Of a stretch of 10,708 bases of DNA, positions 1-6,366 are shown piece by piece. The stretch is from positions 1 to 10,708 of the forward strand of contig CAJMDR010000039.1 of assembly GCA_905212215.1 (NCBI GenBank), in the 5' to 3' direction. A program made the translations under genes and the position numbers. Position 1 is the first letter of the stretch. Each line of letters begins with the position of its first letter. The stretch comes from an uncultured Porphyromonadaceae bacterium. Its GTDB lineage: Bacteria; Bacteroidota; Bacteroidia; Bacteroidales; Muribaculaceae. Below the pieces are notes generated by a model, which worked only from the letters and a program-made list of their open reading frames with translations, was not told where the DNA came from and did not search any database.

Positions 1-2
1 AA

Positions 3-467
3 AGCTTTGCCTGCCGCTACACTGCCATCACTCCATGCCAAGGCTATTTCATTGTCGACAGCTGCGGACAGCAAGGCGTCTACAACAAGAAAGGACTGCG
101 CCTCGTTCCCTGTCTCTACGACGAGGTCACCAAGCTTTCCATCAACTGGAAGGCAAAGAAGGACAATATGTGCGGCATGCTCTCCAAATCCGGCGCCATA
201 ATTGTGTCTTTCGAATACACGGATATTGAGAAACTCGGCAACAAGTATGTGGTTTGGCAAGGCGACAAAGTAGGCATGCTGAACATGAACGGCACCAAGG
301 TGCTGGAATGTTTCTACGACGAAATCAAGCAACTCGCACCGAACTACATTGTCAAACTCACGGGCAAATACGGCCTCATCAACTCAGCAGGAGAATGGAT
401 TCTGCAACCCATCTACGACAATTTCCATTCTTTCGGTACCCTGGACTATAGCTCCGGAATAGAATAA
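3..467 (+). CDS. WG-repeat protein, C-terminal part (5' end outside window)
   Basis: The reading frame is open from the window edge to TAA at 465-467, giving 154 visible residues and no start. It shows about four degenerate WG-type repeats of roughly 22-30 residues. Each has a short G-[VML]-[LIY]-N/S core, a turn such as N-x-x-G, and an aromatic-acidic end like YDE, YTDI, YDEI or YDNF. Examples are KYGLINSAGEW near the C-terminus and KVGMLNMNGTK one repeat earlier. WG repeats form beta-rich scaffolds, and the family has no assigned enzymatic role. The protein ends right after the last repeat, so nothing is missing at the 3' side. No Shine-Dalgarno context can be judged because the start is absent. 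The family assignment is good; the function is unknown. Confidence 0.85.
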   Translation, partial: SFACRYTAITPCQGYFIVDSCGQQGVYNKKGLRLVPCLYDEVTKLSINWKAKKDNMCGMLSKSGAIIVSFEYTDIEKLGNKYVVWQGDKVGMLNMNGTKVLECFYDEIKQLAPNYIVKLTGKYGLINSAGEWILQPIYDNFHSFGTLDYSSGIE

Positions 468-483
468 TCGGAGTCGATTTTAA
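466..483 (+). terminator. weak hairpin after WG-repeat gene
   Basis: A 5-bp stem AATCG/CGATT with a GAGT loop begins on the stop codon of the WG-repeat gene and runs into TTTAA. It is small and AT-rich, so it may be chance. It would separate this gene from the adenosyltransferase 125 nt downstream. Confidence 0.25.
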
Positions 484-592
484 CCATCTAAGGCAGGATC
501 TTTAGGCCCCGTTCCTTAAGCAGGCAAAAAAAATTCCGTCCGGATGCAACAATTGCCGCTCTGCATCGTTATAGTGAGAAATTCCTGCAACG

Positions 593-1150
593 ATGAAGAA
601 AAGCAATCTCTATACACGCACAGGCGATGACGGCACCACCTCACTGGTAGGCGGTCAGCGTGTGCCAAAAGCATCCGTGCGTCTTGACGCCTACGGCACT
701 GTGGATGAATTCTCCGCTACCCTGGGCATAGTGCTCACTTATCCCGGTTGCCCTGAGGGGATAAAAACGTTCCTGCAATCGGTGCAGAACACGCTGTTCA
801 ACCTCGGCGCCTATCTCGCCACCGACTCCCCCGCCGACAACCCGGCTACCCTCTATGGTCTGGAAGAGGAACAGATCGACGCTCTGGAAAGAAACATAGA
901 CAGCCTTGACGCCGCCACCCCTAAGATTACTTCCTTCATTCTTCCGGGAGGCACACCTCTGAGCGCCCACACACATCTGGCACGCACCGTGTGCCGCCGC
1001 GCCGAGAGGATGATTCTACGCCTCGACGCCGTACAAAAAGTAGATGCACGAGTGTTACGCTATTTCAACCGCCTCAGCGACTATCTTTTCATCCTTTCTC
1101 GCTACTTCAACCACCTTGCCGGAGTGCCGGAACTGATGTGGCAGAGATAA
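593..1150 (+). CDS. PduO-type cob(I)alamin adenosyltransferase
   Basis: This enzyme transfers the adenosyl group of ATP to cob(I)alamin, making adenosylcobalamin in the cytoplasm for B12-dependent enzymes such as methylmalonyl-CoA mutase. The 185 aa fit the PduO/MMAB family length. Visible signatures are the N-terminal ATP-binding stretch TRTGDDGTT (residues 8-16), VDEF (37-40, in place of the commoner VDEL), FILPGGT (115-121), the conserved Arg and CRRAER helix (131-139) and NRLSDYLF (159-166). All expected active-site blocks are present, so it should be functional. The ATG at 593 gives the canonical N-terminus and has no Shine-Dalgarno, as is normal in Bacteroidetes. The upstream 125 nt contain no recognisable cobalamin riboswitch. 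I leave the symbol blank because cobO, pduO, cobA and yvqK are all used for this activity. Confidence 0.95.
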   Translation: MKKSNLYTRTGDDGTTSLVGGQRVPKASVRLDAYGTVDEFSATLGIVLTYPGCPEGIKTFLQSVQNTLFNLGAYLATDSPADNPATLYGLEEEQIDALERNIDSLDAATPKITSFILPGGTPLSAHTHLARTVCRRAERMILRLDAVQKVDARVLRYFNRLSDYLFILSRYFNHLAGVPELMWQR

Positions 1151-1182
1151 TTTTCACCATTGCACACTAATCGCTATATTTG
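1151..1182 (+). promoter_or_regulatory. Bacteroidetes-type promoter for the DUF2795 gene
   Basis: TATATTTG at 1175-1182 matches the Bacteroidetes -7 consensus TAnnTTTG. A TTTT at 1151-1154 stands 20 bp upstream, where the -33 TTTG is expected. It lies 45 bp before the DUF2795 start, so that gene probably has its own transcript and does not depend only on the adenosyltransferase gene. Confidence 0.55.
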
Positions 1183-1226
1183 CGCCGTTTTTCCAAAAAA
1201 CTGCAAAATAAAAAAGACACGACAAT

Positions 1227-1448
1227 ATGTATTGGACACTTGAATTAGCCTCAAAACTCGAGGATGCCCCCTGGCCCGCTACCAAGGATGAGCTAATAGA
1301 CTATGCCATGCGCTCCGGCGCCCCTATGGAAGTCATCGAGAACCTCCAGGAAATCGAAGACGAGGGCGAGAGCTACGAGAGCATAGAGGAAATCTGGCCG
1401 GATTACCCCTCGAAAGAAGACTTCTTCTTCAACGAGGACGAGTATTAA
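1227..1448 (+). CDS. DUF2795 domain-containing small acidic protein
   Basis: This 73-aa protein has a very acidic C-terminal half. The N-terminus MYWTLELASKLEDAPWPATK and the end in EDFFFNEDEY are features I recognise from a very conserved small protein of Bacteroidales carrying DUF2795. The function is unknown. The middle reads as a short helical fold (ELIDYAMRSGAPMEVIENL) like a helix-turn-helix-sized module, but no DNA-binding role is shown. The start at 1227 gives the conserved N-terminus and is preceded by an A-rich leader without Shine-Dalgarno. It is the last clearly chromosomal gene before the integrase. The element's left boundary should lie between its stop codon and the integrase promoter. 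Confidence 0.85.
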   Translation: MYWTLELASKLEDAPWPATKDELIDYAMRSGAPMEVIENLQEIEDEGESYESIEEIWPDYPSKEDFFFNEDEY

Positions 1449-1479
1449 GAAGAATTTTAAACGTAAATACCTGATAATC

Positions 1480-1513
1480 AATGGTCAAGCAAAATATAAT
1501 TTGTTTGGCCATT
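1480..1513. repeat. imperfect inverted repeat downstream of DUF2795 gene
   Basis: The left arm AATGGTCAAGCAAA (1480-1493) and right arm TTTGTTTGGCCATT (1500-1513) pair at 12 of 14 positions around a 6-nt ATATAA spacer. The right arm contains the first of the three 10-bp TTTGTTTGGC direct repeats. The short AT-rich spacer between inverted arms resembles a tyrosine-recombinase core site, but it could also act as a terminator-like hairpin for the upstream gene. Confidence 0.6.
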
Positions 1514-1597
1514 GGTGTTTTATAGCCTTAAATGGTGCGGTTTGTTTGGCTAAAATCCGATTTTTTGGAGGAAATATTGAGTTTGTTTGGCTAAAAT
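1500..1597 (+). repeat. three direct repeats at 41-bp period upstream of integrase
   Basis: TTTGTTTGGC occurs at 1500-1509, 1541-1550 and 1582-1591, with start-to-start distances of exactly 41 and 41 bp. The second and third copies extend to a shared 17-bp word, GTTTGTTTGGCTAAAAT (1540-1556 and 1581-1597). A 41-bp period is close to four helical turns, so a bound protein would sit on one face of the DNA. The third copy overlaps the upstream part of the integrase promoter. Arm-type binding sites for the integrase, or sites for an excisionase or repressor, are the natural reading, but this is inference. Confidence 0.8.
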
Positions 1598-1609
1598 TCA
1601 TTACCTTTG
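1582..1609 (+). promoter_or_regulatory. integrase promoter (Bacteroidetes -33/-7 type)
   Basis: TACCTTTG at 1602-1609 fits the TAnnTTTG -7 consensus. TTTG at 1582-1585 could act as the -33 element, although the 16-bp spacing is short, and TTG at 1577-1579 is an alternative. The start codon follows 60 bp later. The third 41-bp-period repeat lies directly on the -33 side, which suggests that whatever binds the repeats controls integrase transcription. Confidence 0.55.
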
Positions 1610-1668
1610 CAGTGGTTTGTGAGTATTACATAAACCGGCATTTTTAACTCCAAAAACATCTCTCCATT

Positions 1669-3033
1669 ATGGGAAGACCAAAACGACTATACCCTTTGGG
1701 AAAATACAGGCTCCGCATCCGTGGGGCTGTTGACAACAATAAGCCTTATCTTGTCGAACTGGAATATACTTGGAATAGACAGATCGTAAGAAAGGGCATG
1801 AACATATTTGTCAAGGTTGGTGATTGGAACGAAAAGCTCAATAAGGGGCGCGGCGGTGTAAAATCATCTTACGGCCCCGAAGCTAACCGGATAAATGGCG
1901 TTCTGCTTAACCGAGTTGATAGAATAGATGGTTTATTAGCGGAGTATTCTCAGAAATTCCCGAATCAGATTACCGTTCAACTCATAAATGACTTTCTCGC
2001 TGATAAGCCTGTCATCAGGGAGGATAAAGGCAAGGATTTTGTTGAGTTTGCTCTTGAACGATTGGACTCAGACTATTCTCGTAACAGAATAGGTCGAAGC
2101 CGCTATATGAATGGAAAGAGCGGAATGAATATGTTTCAGGAATTCTTACGCTCAACTAAACGTGGCACCTACAAAAACGACAGTATTTATGTAGGAGAAA
2201 TATCAGTAGAACTCGTAGATGAGTATATCACTTGGCGTAGAGAGGTCAAACAAAACAGTGATGCAACTATCAATCATTCACTTACACCGATTCTAAAAGC
2301 CTGTGCCTATGCTACGGAACTACGAATGATAGATGTTGCTATCAATGCCCGAATACAGGACATGAGAATTGCTCCCAAAGTATCCTTATCTATTGATGAG
2401 AAGGAATTTGACGGCAAGAGCCTAAGTCAAGAAGAATTCTTAAAACTACTGGAGTTTTATAAAAACGATACAGAACCGCGCCGCAAAGAGTTCATAGAAA
2501 TGTTCTTATTCGCATTTCACGCCTGCGGACTGCGTGTTGTAGATGTGATGACCCTTCAATGGGGCCACTTGGACTTTGACAAGAAGGAACTGCGCAAGGT
2601 CATGGTAAAAACAAATAAACGCCATGTAATACCTCTGTCTGAATCCGCCATAGAAATACTGAAGAAATGGAAGGAAAAACGCCCGGATACCAAATATGTA
2701 TTTGATTTAGTCAAGGAGAATCTGGACATTGATAATGAGGAAGAATTGTATCGCGCCAGGAACAGTGCGACAAAGTGCATTAACCAATCGCTTAATGTTG
2801 TTGGAGAGAAACTTGAACTCAACTTCAGCTTGACAATGCACGTTGCGCGCCATACATTTGCAGTTCTTGCACTCAATAAAGGATTGTCTATGACTGTTGT
2901 CAGCCGCCTACTTGGTCATGCAAGCACAGATGTTACTGAGAAAGTGTACGCTAAATTCCTCCCGGAAACACTTTCTGCTGAAATGGGGCGTCTAAGTCCT
3001 GATTTGGTAATATTCAAGATGCCACAAGTATAA
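1669..3033 (+). CDS. tyrosine recombinase / integrase of a Bacteroidetes mobile element
   Basis: This 454-aa site-specific recombinase should integrate and excise the element by strand exchange through a covalent 3'-phosphotyrosine. The N-terminal ~110 residues are a basic, beta-rich arm-DNA-binding type region (MGRPKRLYPL start). Residues ~120-235 form a SAM-like core-binding domain, and the catalytic domain runs from ~250 to the end. The catalytic set is complete: Arg289 in CGLRVVDV, a beta-hairpin Lys around 314-317, His391/Arg394 in HVARHTFA, His417 in LLGHAS and nucleophile Tyr427 in EKVYAKF. The length fits Bacteroidetes conjugative-element integrases. The first Met at 1669 has no Shine-Dalgarno and sits 60 nt after a TAnnTTTG element. 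It looks more AT-rich than the PcfJ region. It points away from the DUF2795 gene, as expected for an integrase beside an element end. No tRNA lies nearby, so the target is not a tRNA gene within the window. Confidence 0.93.
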   Translation: MGRPKRLYPLGKYRLRIRGAVDNNKPYLVELEYTWNRQIVRKGMNIFVKVGDWNEKLNKGRGGVKSSYGPEANRINGVLLNRVDRIDGLLAEYSQKFPNQITVQLINDFLADKPVIREDKGKDFVEFALERLDSDYSRNRIGRSRYMNGKSGMNMFQEFLRSTKRGTYKNDSIYVGEISVELVDEYITWRREVKQNSDATINHSLTPILKACAYATELRMIDVAINARIQDMRIAPKVSLSIDEKEFDGKSLSQEEFLKLLEFYKNDTEPRRKEFIEMFLFAFHACGLRVVDVMTLQWGHLDFDKKELRKVMVKTNKRHVIPLSESAIEILKKWKEKRPDTKYVFDLVKENLDIDNEEELYRARNSATKCINQSLNVVGEKLELNFSLTMHVARHTFAVLALNKGLSMTVVSRLLGHASTDVTEKVYAKFLPETLSAEMGRLSPDLVIFKMPQV

Positions 3034-3062
3034 CACAACCATAACCTACCTAAACAAAAATA

Positions 3063-3110
3063 GCGGAGAATAACCCAGTGTTGAAGGGATTATTCTCCGC
3101 ATTTATTTTA
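3063..3110 (+). terminator. integrase terminator
   Basis: A perfect 11-bp stem GCGGAGAATAA (3063-3073) / TTATTCTCCGC (3090-3100) closes a 16-nt loop and is followed by ATTTATTTTA. It starts 29 nt after the integrase stop codon. This is a clear intrinsic terminator that should insulate the integrase from the genes downstream. Confidence 0.85.
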
Positions 3111-3802
3111 CTCCAAAGCGGTGAGAGACGGGGCGGTCTTCCGTGTCTGCGGCGATATGCCGTCAACATATTACGGTGGACAAGTCCACTGAAATCTGTT
3201 GACCGCCTCACGCCTATGGGCAATGCTGAACACCGACAACGGCCATCGCCTTATGAATGGCATCGGAGACGCTGCCGTCACCATAAGACTGAATGGCTGC
3301 CGTCCGTGTTCCGGGGCGCATTGCCGGATAAGGACTTTTACGACCGCCCCCTCACTCATCGCTTGAACAGCATCCACCTAAAAGAACAGTGTAGCAATGA
3401 CGGGCCTTTCAGATCCACATCATTGCGGCACACTTCTTTTTTATCGGGGCTGCACCGGTTTTCTTTTTTTTCAGTGTTACAGTCCATCGCTGCCACCGTC
3501 GGGGCAGCGACGATTTATGTTTTCATGGGCTTTCATCCGGGGGAGCCTATTCAACAAGGCGTACCGTCAACAAGTGGGTCAGTACGAGTTGCTTGCCTTA
3601 ACCTAACGTGTGGCGGAGGGATATTCTTCTGGCTTTGGCATAAAAAATCTCCAGACACAAAATGGTATTTGCCTGCGCAAGCTCCGGCGAATACTTCATT
3701 TTGCACTCGTATTTTTTATGTCAAGGCCCGAACATCCCTCTTTTGCCGCCCCACGCCTTTCAGGTGTCAAGCAACTCATACAACCACACTGTCTTTGGAC
3801 GC
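3101..3802. other. ~700-bp segment with no convincing gene; hairpin-rich
   Basis: No credible protein is encoded here. A 251-codon frame (3078-3833) stays open, but it starts inside the integrase terminator loop and its translation is rich in Arg, His, Cys, Trp, Ser and Pro with no domain. Another frame is open from 3397 to 3810 except for one TAA at 3604-3606. Hairpins are visible on either strand reading: GTGGA-CAAG-TCCAC (3176-3189 region), CTTATG/CATAAG (3250-3255/3282-3287) enclosing GAC/GTC, GCAATGA/TCATTGC (3394-3400/3420-3426), and an 8-bp perfect TCGCTGCC/GGCAGCGA (3487-3494/3503-3510). The segment may be a long leader or structured RNA, a transfer-origin-like region, or decayed coding DNA. 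Confidence 0.5.
3389..3442 (+). terminator. possible intrinsic terminator inside the gene-poor segment
   Basis: A 7-bp stem GCAATGA/TCATTGC is extended by GTG/CAC across a 2x2 internal loop (3389-3400 with 3420-3431). It is followed after 5 nt by a run of six T (3437-3442). The arrangement fits an intrinsic terminator on the plus strand, which would imply an RNA made from about 3110-3440. The long 19-nt loop weakens the call. Confidence 0.4.
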
Positions 3803-4054
3803 ATGGTTAAAAAAAAAGCTCCCACCGATATGAAAGCCACAGGAAAACATAAAGATATTAGGTCAAGGCAAGCTCGCCAATCCTCCTATCATTACCGCAT
3901 GATTACAAGGGCGGTCAAGGCGGTGGCAATCATTATCGGGGCGGTTATCGGGATAGCGTTGTGGGCGATAGCAAAACCCATACTGAGAGGAATAGGCTGG
4001 CTCATTTCAATCCTTACCGCAATCGGGGCAATCTATTGGATTTTAACACTCTGA
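3803..4054 (+). CDS. small two-helix membrane protein, unknown
   Basis: I do not recognise a family. From the ATG at 3803 the product is 83 aa. It has a strongly basic N-terminus of ~38 residues (many Lys, Arg and His, no acidic cluster), then two hydrophobic segments at ~38-57 (AVAIIIGAVIGIALW) and ~62-82 (GIGWLISILTAIGAIYWIL). This predicts a hairpin inner-membrane protein with a positively charged cytoplasmic tail. Alternative starts in the same frame are at 3830 (74 aa) and 3899. No Shine-Dalgarno helps choose, and a longer reading from 3662 lacks sensible composition before 3803. A run of nine A just after the 3803 start is a possible slippage site. The stop lies 14 nt before the PcfK start, so the gene is probably co-transcribed with pcfK-pcfJ and may serve the same conjugative element. 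Confidence 0.6.
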   Translation: MVKKKAPTDMKATGKHKDIRSRQARQSSYHYRMITRAVKAVAIIIGAVIGIALWAIAKPILRGIGWLISILTAIGAIYWILTL

Positions 4055-4068
4055 AAATATTTACGACT

Positions 4069-4509
4069 ATGGCAACCACAAGAGAAAACCGAGGCACACG
4101 AGCCTTCAACGACACAATCAAGGCTTATCTTGAAAAGAGAGCCGATAATGACGCTCTGTTCGCCATCCGCTTTGCGAACCCCTCTAAATCGGTAGAGGAC
4201 TGCGTTACATACATCATCAACCAAGTGCAGAAAAGCGGTTGCAACGGCTTTGCAGATGATGAAATCTTCGGAATGGCAGTACACTATTGGGAGGAAAGCG
4301 AGATTGAGGTCGGCAACCCAATCAACTGCAAAGTGGTGGTAAACCATACGGTAGAACTCACCGAGGAAGAAAAGGAACAGGCACGGCAGGACGCCATCAA
4401 CAAACTCCGTGATGAGGAAATGGCTAAAATGCGCAGACCCAAGACCACCGAAAAGAAAACCACCGAGAACAATCCCCAAGTCGCACAACCCAGTCTTTTT
4501 GACCTCTAA
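4069..4509 (+). CDS. pcfK: PcfK-like protein
   Basis: This 146-aa protein matches the PcfK family of conjugative elements, named after a gene of the enterococcal plasmid pCF10 and common in Bacteroidetes elements. Diagnostic stretches are SVEDCVTYIINQVQKSGCNG (41-60) and DDEIFGMAVHYWEE (63-76), followed by NHTVELTEEEKEQARQDAI. The N-terminal two thirds is a compact helical domain. A charged linker (~100-135) precedes the C-terminus, which ends QPSLFDL. That tail resembles the QLxLF sliding-clamp-binding pentapeptide. The start at 4069 gives the family-like N-terminus; an in-frame upstream ATG at 3961 overlaps the membrane-protein gene and is unlikely. No Shine-Dalgarno is seen. The gene lies 12 nt before pcfJ, the usual pairing. 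The biochemical function is not established. Confidence 0.85.
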   Translation: MATTRENRGTRAFNDTIKAYLEKRADNDALFAIRFANPSKSVEDCVTYIINQVQKSGCNGFADDEIFGMAVHYWEESEIEVGNPINCKVVVNHTVELTEEEKEQARQDAINKLRDEEMAKMRRPKTTEKKTTENNPQVAQPSLFDL

Positions 4510-4521
4510 AACATTACGGCT

Positions 4522-5832
4522 ATGAAACCCAAGACAGCATTACAAAAGCAAGTGGCAAGGCTATCCGCCACACTGCGCCCCATAACCGCCACACAAGAGA
4601 AATGGGCATACCGCCACTGCTTTGAGCATTTCGCCTATCGCACCAATAGCGGAACAATGACCTGCTCCGACTGCGGACACGTTTGGAAAGGCGAGAAAGG
4701 CAATCTTTGCGACACTGTCGCAGGTTGCAAATGCCCTCACTGCGGAACTGAACTGAAAGTGAAGGACACCCGCAAACGCACCCATAAGGAAACCGCATAT
4801 TTCAGCATCATAACAGCGCACAAGGGTTTTCAAGTAATCCGTGTGTCGCAGATAACGAGCGAAAGCCGTAAGGGAGAGGTCAGACAACTCTATTGTCAGG
4901 AGGGCGTGCAAAGGTGGATTTCTCCGGAAGGTAAAGTTACCGACATGGCTCTGCTCCGTGGATTTACTTTCCATTACTGCGACTGCTGGTCTTATTGGAG
5001 CGAAATGGAGATACGCCCGCACAACTCACTGTATGATGATGTTGTCGCATGGAGCGATGTCTATCCGAGAATTAAGGTAATACCCCAGCTCAAACGCAAC
5101 GGCTTCAAGGGTGATTTCCACGGCATATCACCCGTCAGACTTTTCAAGGCTCTGCTTGCAGACCCAAGAATGGAAACACTGCTGAAAGCCGGAGAGATTG
5201 AGGAAATGAAATACTTTATTGCCAATCCCGACAATGCGGATGAATTTTGGGCATCGTACCTTATCGCCAAACGCCACCGCTATCATATCAACAACATCGG
5301 AATGTGGTGCGATTATCTGCGGATGCTGAAGAACCTCGGCAAAGACCTACGCAATCCCAAGAACATCTGCCCCGAAGATTTCATGGAGGCGCACGACGGA
5401 TTGAGCCGAATGATAGAGGACAGACGCAGAAAGGAGCGCGAGGAAGCCGACCGCAGGAGAGCCGAGGAAAGACTGCTCCGAGAGAAAGAGAACGAGGAAC
5501 AGTTCAAGGCTCTAAAATCCAAATTCTTCGGTCTGGTAATCTCCGACAATGAAATATCGGTGAAGGTGCTTGAGAGCATAGAGGAATACTGCCAAGAGGG
5601 TAACTCCCAGCACATCTGCGTATTCTCATCTTCCTACTACCTCAAAAAGAACACGCTGGTATTGTCGGCAAGGATTGGCGATACCATAATAGAGACGGTA
5701 GAGGTTGACTTGCAGACCCTCAAAGTTGTGCAGTGCCACGGCAAATATAACAAGGACACCGAGTATCACGACCGCATCATCGACCTTGTGAACTCAAACG
5801 CCCGACTCATCAAGGAGAGAATGACCGCCTAA
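4522..5832 (+). CDS. pcfJ: PcfJ-like protein
   Basis: This 436-aa protein is of the PcfJ family, found with PcfK in conjugative plasmids and integrative elements; its molecular role is not established. Residues 48-74 hold a zinc-ribbon-like set of cysteines (CSDC at 48-51, CPHC at 71-74, plus C63 and C69), pointing to nucleic-acid or protein binding. An aromatic-rich central region follows (HYCDCWSYW, 151-159). A long highly charged helix, likely coiled coil, spans ~293-333. The C-terminal PcfJ core contains EEYCQEGNSQHICV (354-367), ILSAR-like LVLSARIGD, and TEYHDRIIDLV (413-423). It is intact and family-length. The gene starts 12 nt after pcfK and is followed by a strong hairpin before the next small gene. 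Confidence 0.85.
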   Translation: MKPKTALQKQVARLSATLRPITATQEKWAYRHCFEHFAYRTNSGTMTCSDCGHVWKGEKGNLCDTVAGCKCPHCGTELKVKDTRKRTHKETAYFSIITAHKGFQVIRVSQITSESRKGEVRQLYCQEGVQRWISPEGKVTDMALLRGFTFHYCDCWSYWSEMEIRPHNSLYDDVVAWSDVYPRIKVIPQLKRNGFKGDFHGISPVRLFKALLADPRMETLLKAGEIEEMKYFIANPDNADEFWASYLIAKRHRYHINNIGMWCDYLRMLKNLGKDLRNPKNICPEDFMEAHDGLSRMIEDRRRKEREEADRRRAEERLLREKENEEQFKALKSKFFGLVISDNEISVKVLESIEEYCQEGNSQHICVFSSSYYLKKNTLVLSARIGDTIIETVEVDLQTLKVVQCHGKYNKDTEYHDRIIDLVNSNARLIKERMTA

Positions 5833-5842
5833 AGTTTAACCC

Positions 5843-5870
5843 GACCACCGCCCGAAATATGGCGGTGGTC
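5843..5870. terminator. perfect 10-bp GC-rich hairpin after pcfJ
   Basis: GACCACCGCC (5843-5852) pairs perfectly with GGCGGTGGTC (5861-5870) around the loop CGAAATAT. It starts 10 nt after the pcfJ stop and ends 16 nt before the next start codon. No T-run follows on the plus strand, so it may be a Rho-independent-like attenuator, an RNA-stability element, or a structure used on single-stranded DNA during transfer. Confidence 0.6.
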
Positions 5871-5886
5871 ATAATCCCCACCCATT

Positions 5887-6144
5887 ATGAATGTAATAAT
5901 TGAAAGTCTTATATTTGATTTTGACAACAAGGTGCGTGAAACAGTCCTTGAACTGATAAACCGCATATTGCTTACGAAAGACGAAAAGGAATTGCGGGAA
6001 ACAATCTCGGCATATGCCCTTCGCAGCGACCTTGACAGATACTTCGTGTATGGCTTTGGCAAACATCACTTTTGGGTAAAACAGCGCAAGGTCAGCGACC
6101 CTGAACAGACTTTTGAACAGCGTATGATATTTGTAAAATTCTAA
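5887..6144 (+). CDS. 85-aa hypothetical protein of the element
   Basis: I do not recognise the family. The protein is 85 aa, with an amphipathic helical N-terminal half (MNVIIESLIFDFDNKVRETV, then a helix rich in Leu, Ile and Glu) and a C-terminal half rich in aromatic and basic residues (YFVYGFGKHHFWVKQRK). It has no cysteines and no signal peptide or membrane segment. The mixed charge and aromatic end suggest a small soluble protein, possibly nucleic-acid or protein binding. The ATG at 5887 lacks a Shine-Dalgarno, matching its neighbours. It lies between pcfJ and the DUF3873 gene in the same direction, 12 nt before the latter, so it is probably part of the same accessory operon of the conjugative element. 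Confidence 0.6.
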   Translation: MNVIIESLIFDFDNKVRETVLELINRILLTKDEKELRETISAYALRSDLDRYFVYGFGKHHFWVKQRKVSDPEQTFEQRMIFVKF

Positions 6145-6156
6145 AACGTAAGAGAT

Positions 6157-6366
6157 ATGGCAACGAAAATGACCGCCAACGGAGTGAGTACAACCACCAC
6201 TCCCGGCACTGAACAATACGAGGTGTTTTACACCGGATACCGCACAAGGCGAAAAAAGCATTACCAATATGACTATCGCCACACTGACGGAGAATTGTAT
6301 TCCTGCGTGGCTGATACTCTCAAAGAGTGCAGACAACGCCGTGATGAGTGGCTAAATAAGAAATAA
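6157..6366 (+). CDS. DUF3873 domain-containing protein
   Basis: This 69-aa protein has the pattern of DUF3873, a small family of Bacteroidetes mobile elements: an NGVSTTTTPGTEQYE segment near the N-terminus (9-23), then YQYDYRHTDGELYSCV (36-51) and a final helix with CRQRRDEW. No function is known for the family. The start at 6157 follows the previous stop by 12 nt and has no Shine-Dalgarno. This is the last gene of clear Bacteroidetes type; the sequence becomes AT-rich immediately after its TAA, and gene style changes from there on. In related elements I would expect further small genes and mobilization or tra genes after it, but they are absent here. Confidence 0.8.
   Translation: MATKMTANGVSTTTTPGTEQYEVFYTGYRTRRKKHYQYDYRHTDGELYSCVADTLKECRQRRDEWLNKK

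Noticed and set aside
468..592. Cobalamin riboswitch upstream of the cobalamin adenosyltransferase
   Set aside because: The gap is only 125 nt and lacks a recognisable B12 box; only a 6-bp GATGCA/TGCATC hairpin is seen.
1440..1628. GAGTATTA direct repeat at 1440-1447 and 1621-1628
   Set aside because: Only 8 bp, one copy is the end of the DUF2795 coding sequence, and both copies lie on the same side of the integrase, so it cannot mark both ends of the element.
3171..3377. 68-codon minus-strand frame in the gene-poor segment
   Set aside because: No recognised domain, no supporting start context, and its composition is like the other non-coding frames of this region.
3078..3833. 251-codon open frame on the plus strand as a gene
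   Set aside because: It begins inside the loop of the integrase terminator, overlaps the start of the small membrane protein, and has a composition unlike a folded protein. A second overlapping frame is also nearly open, so stop scarcity explains it better.
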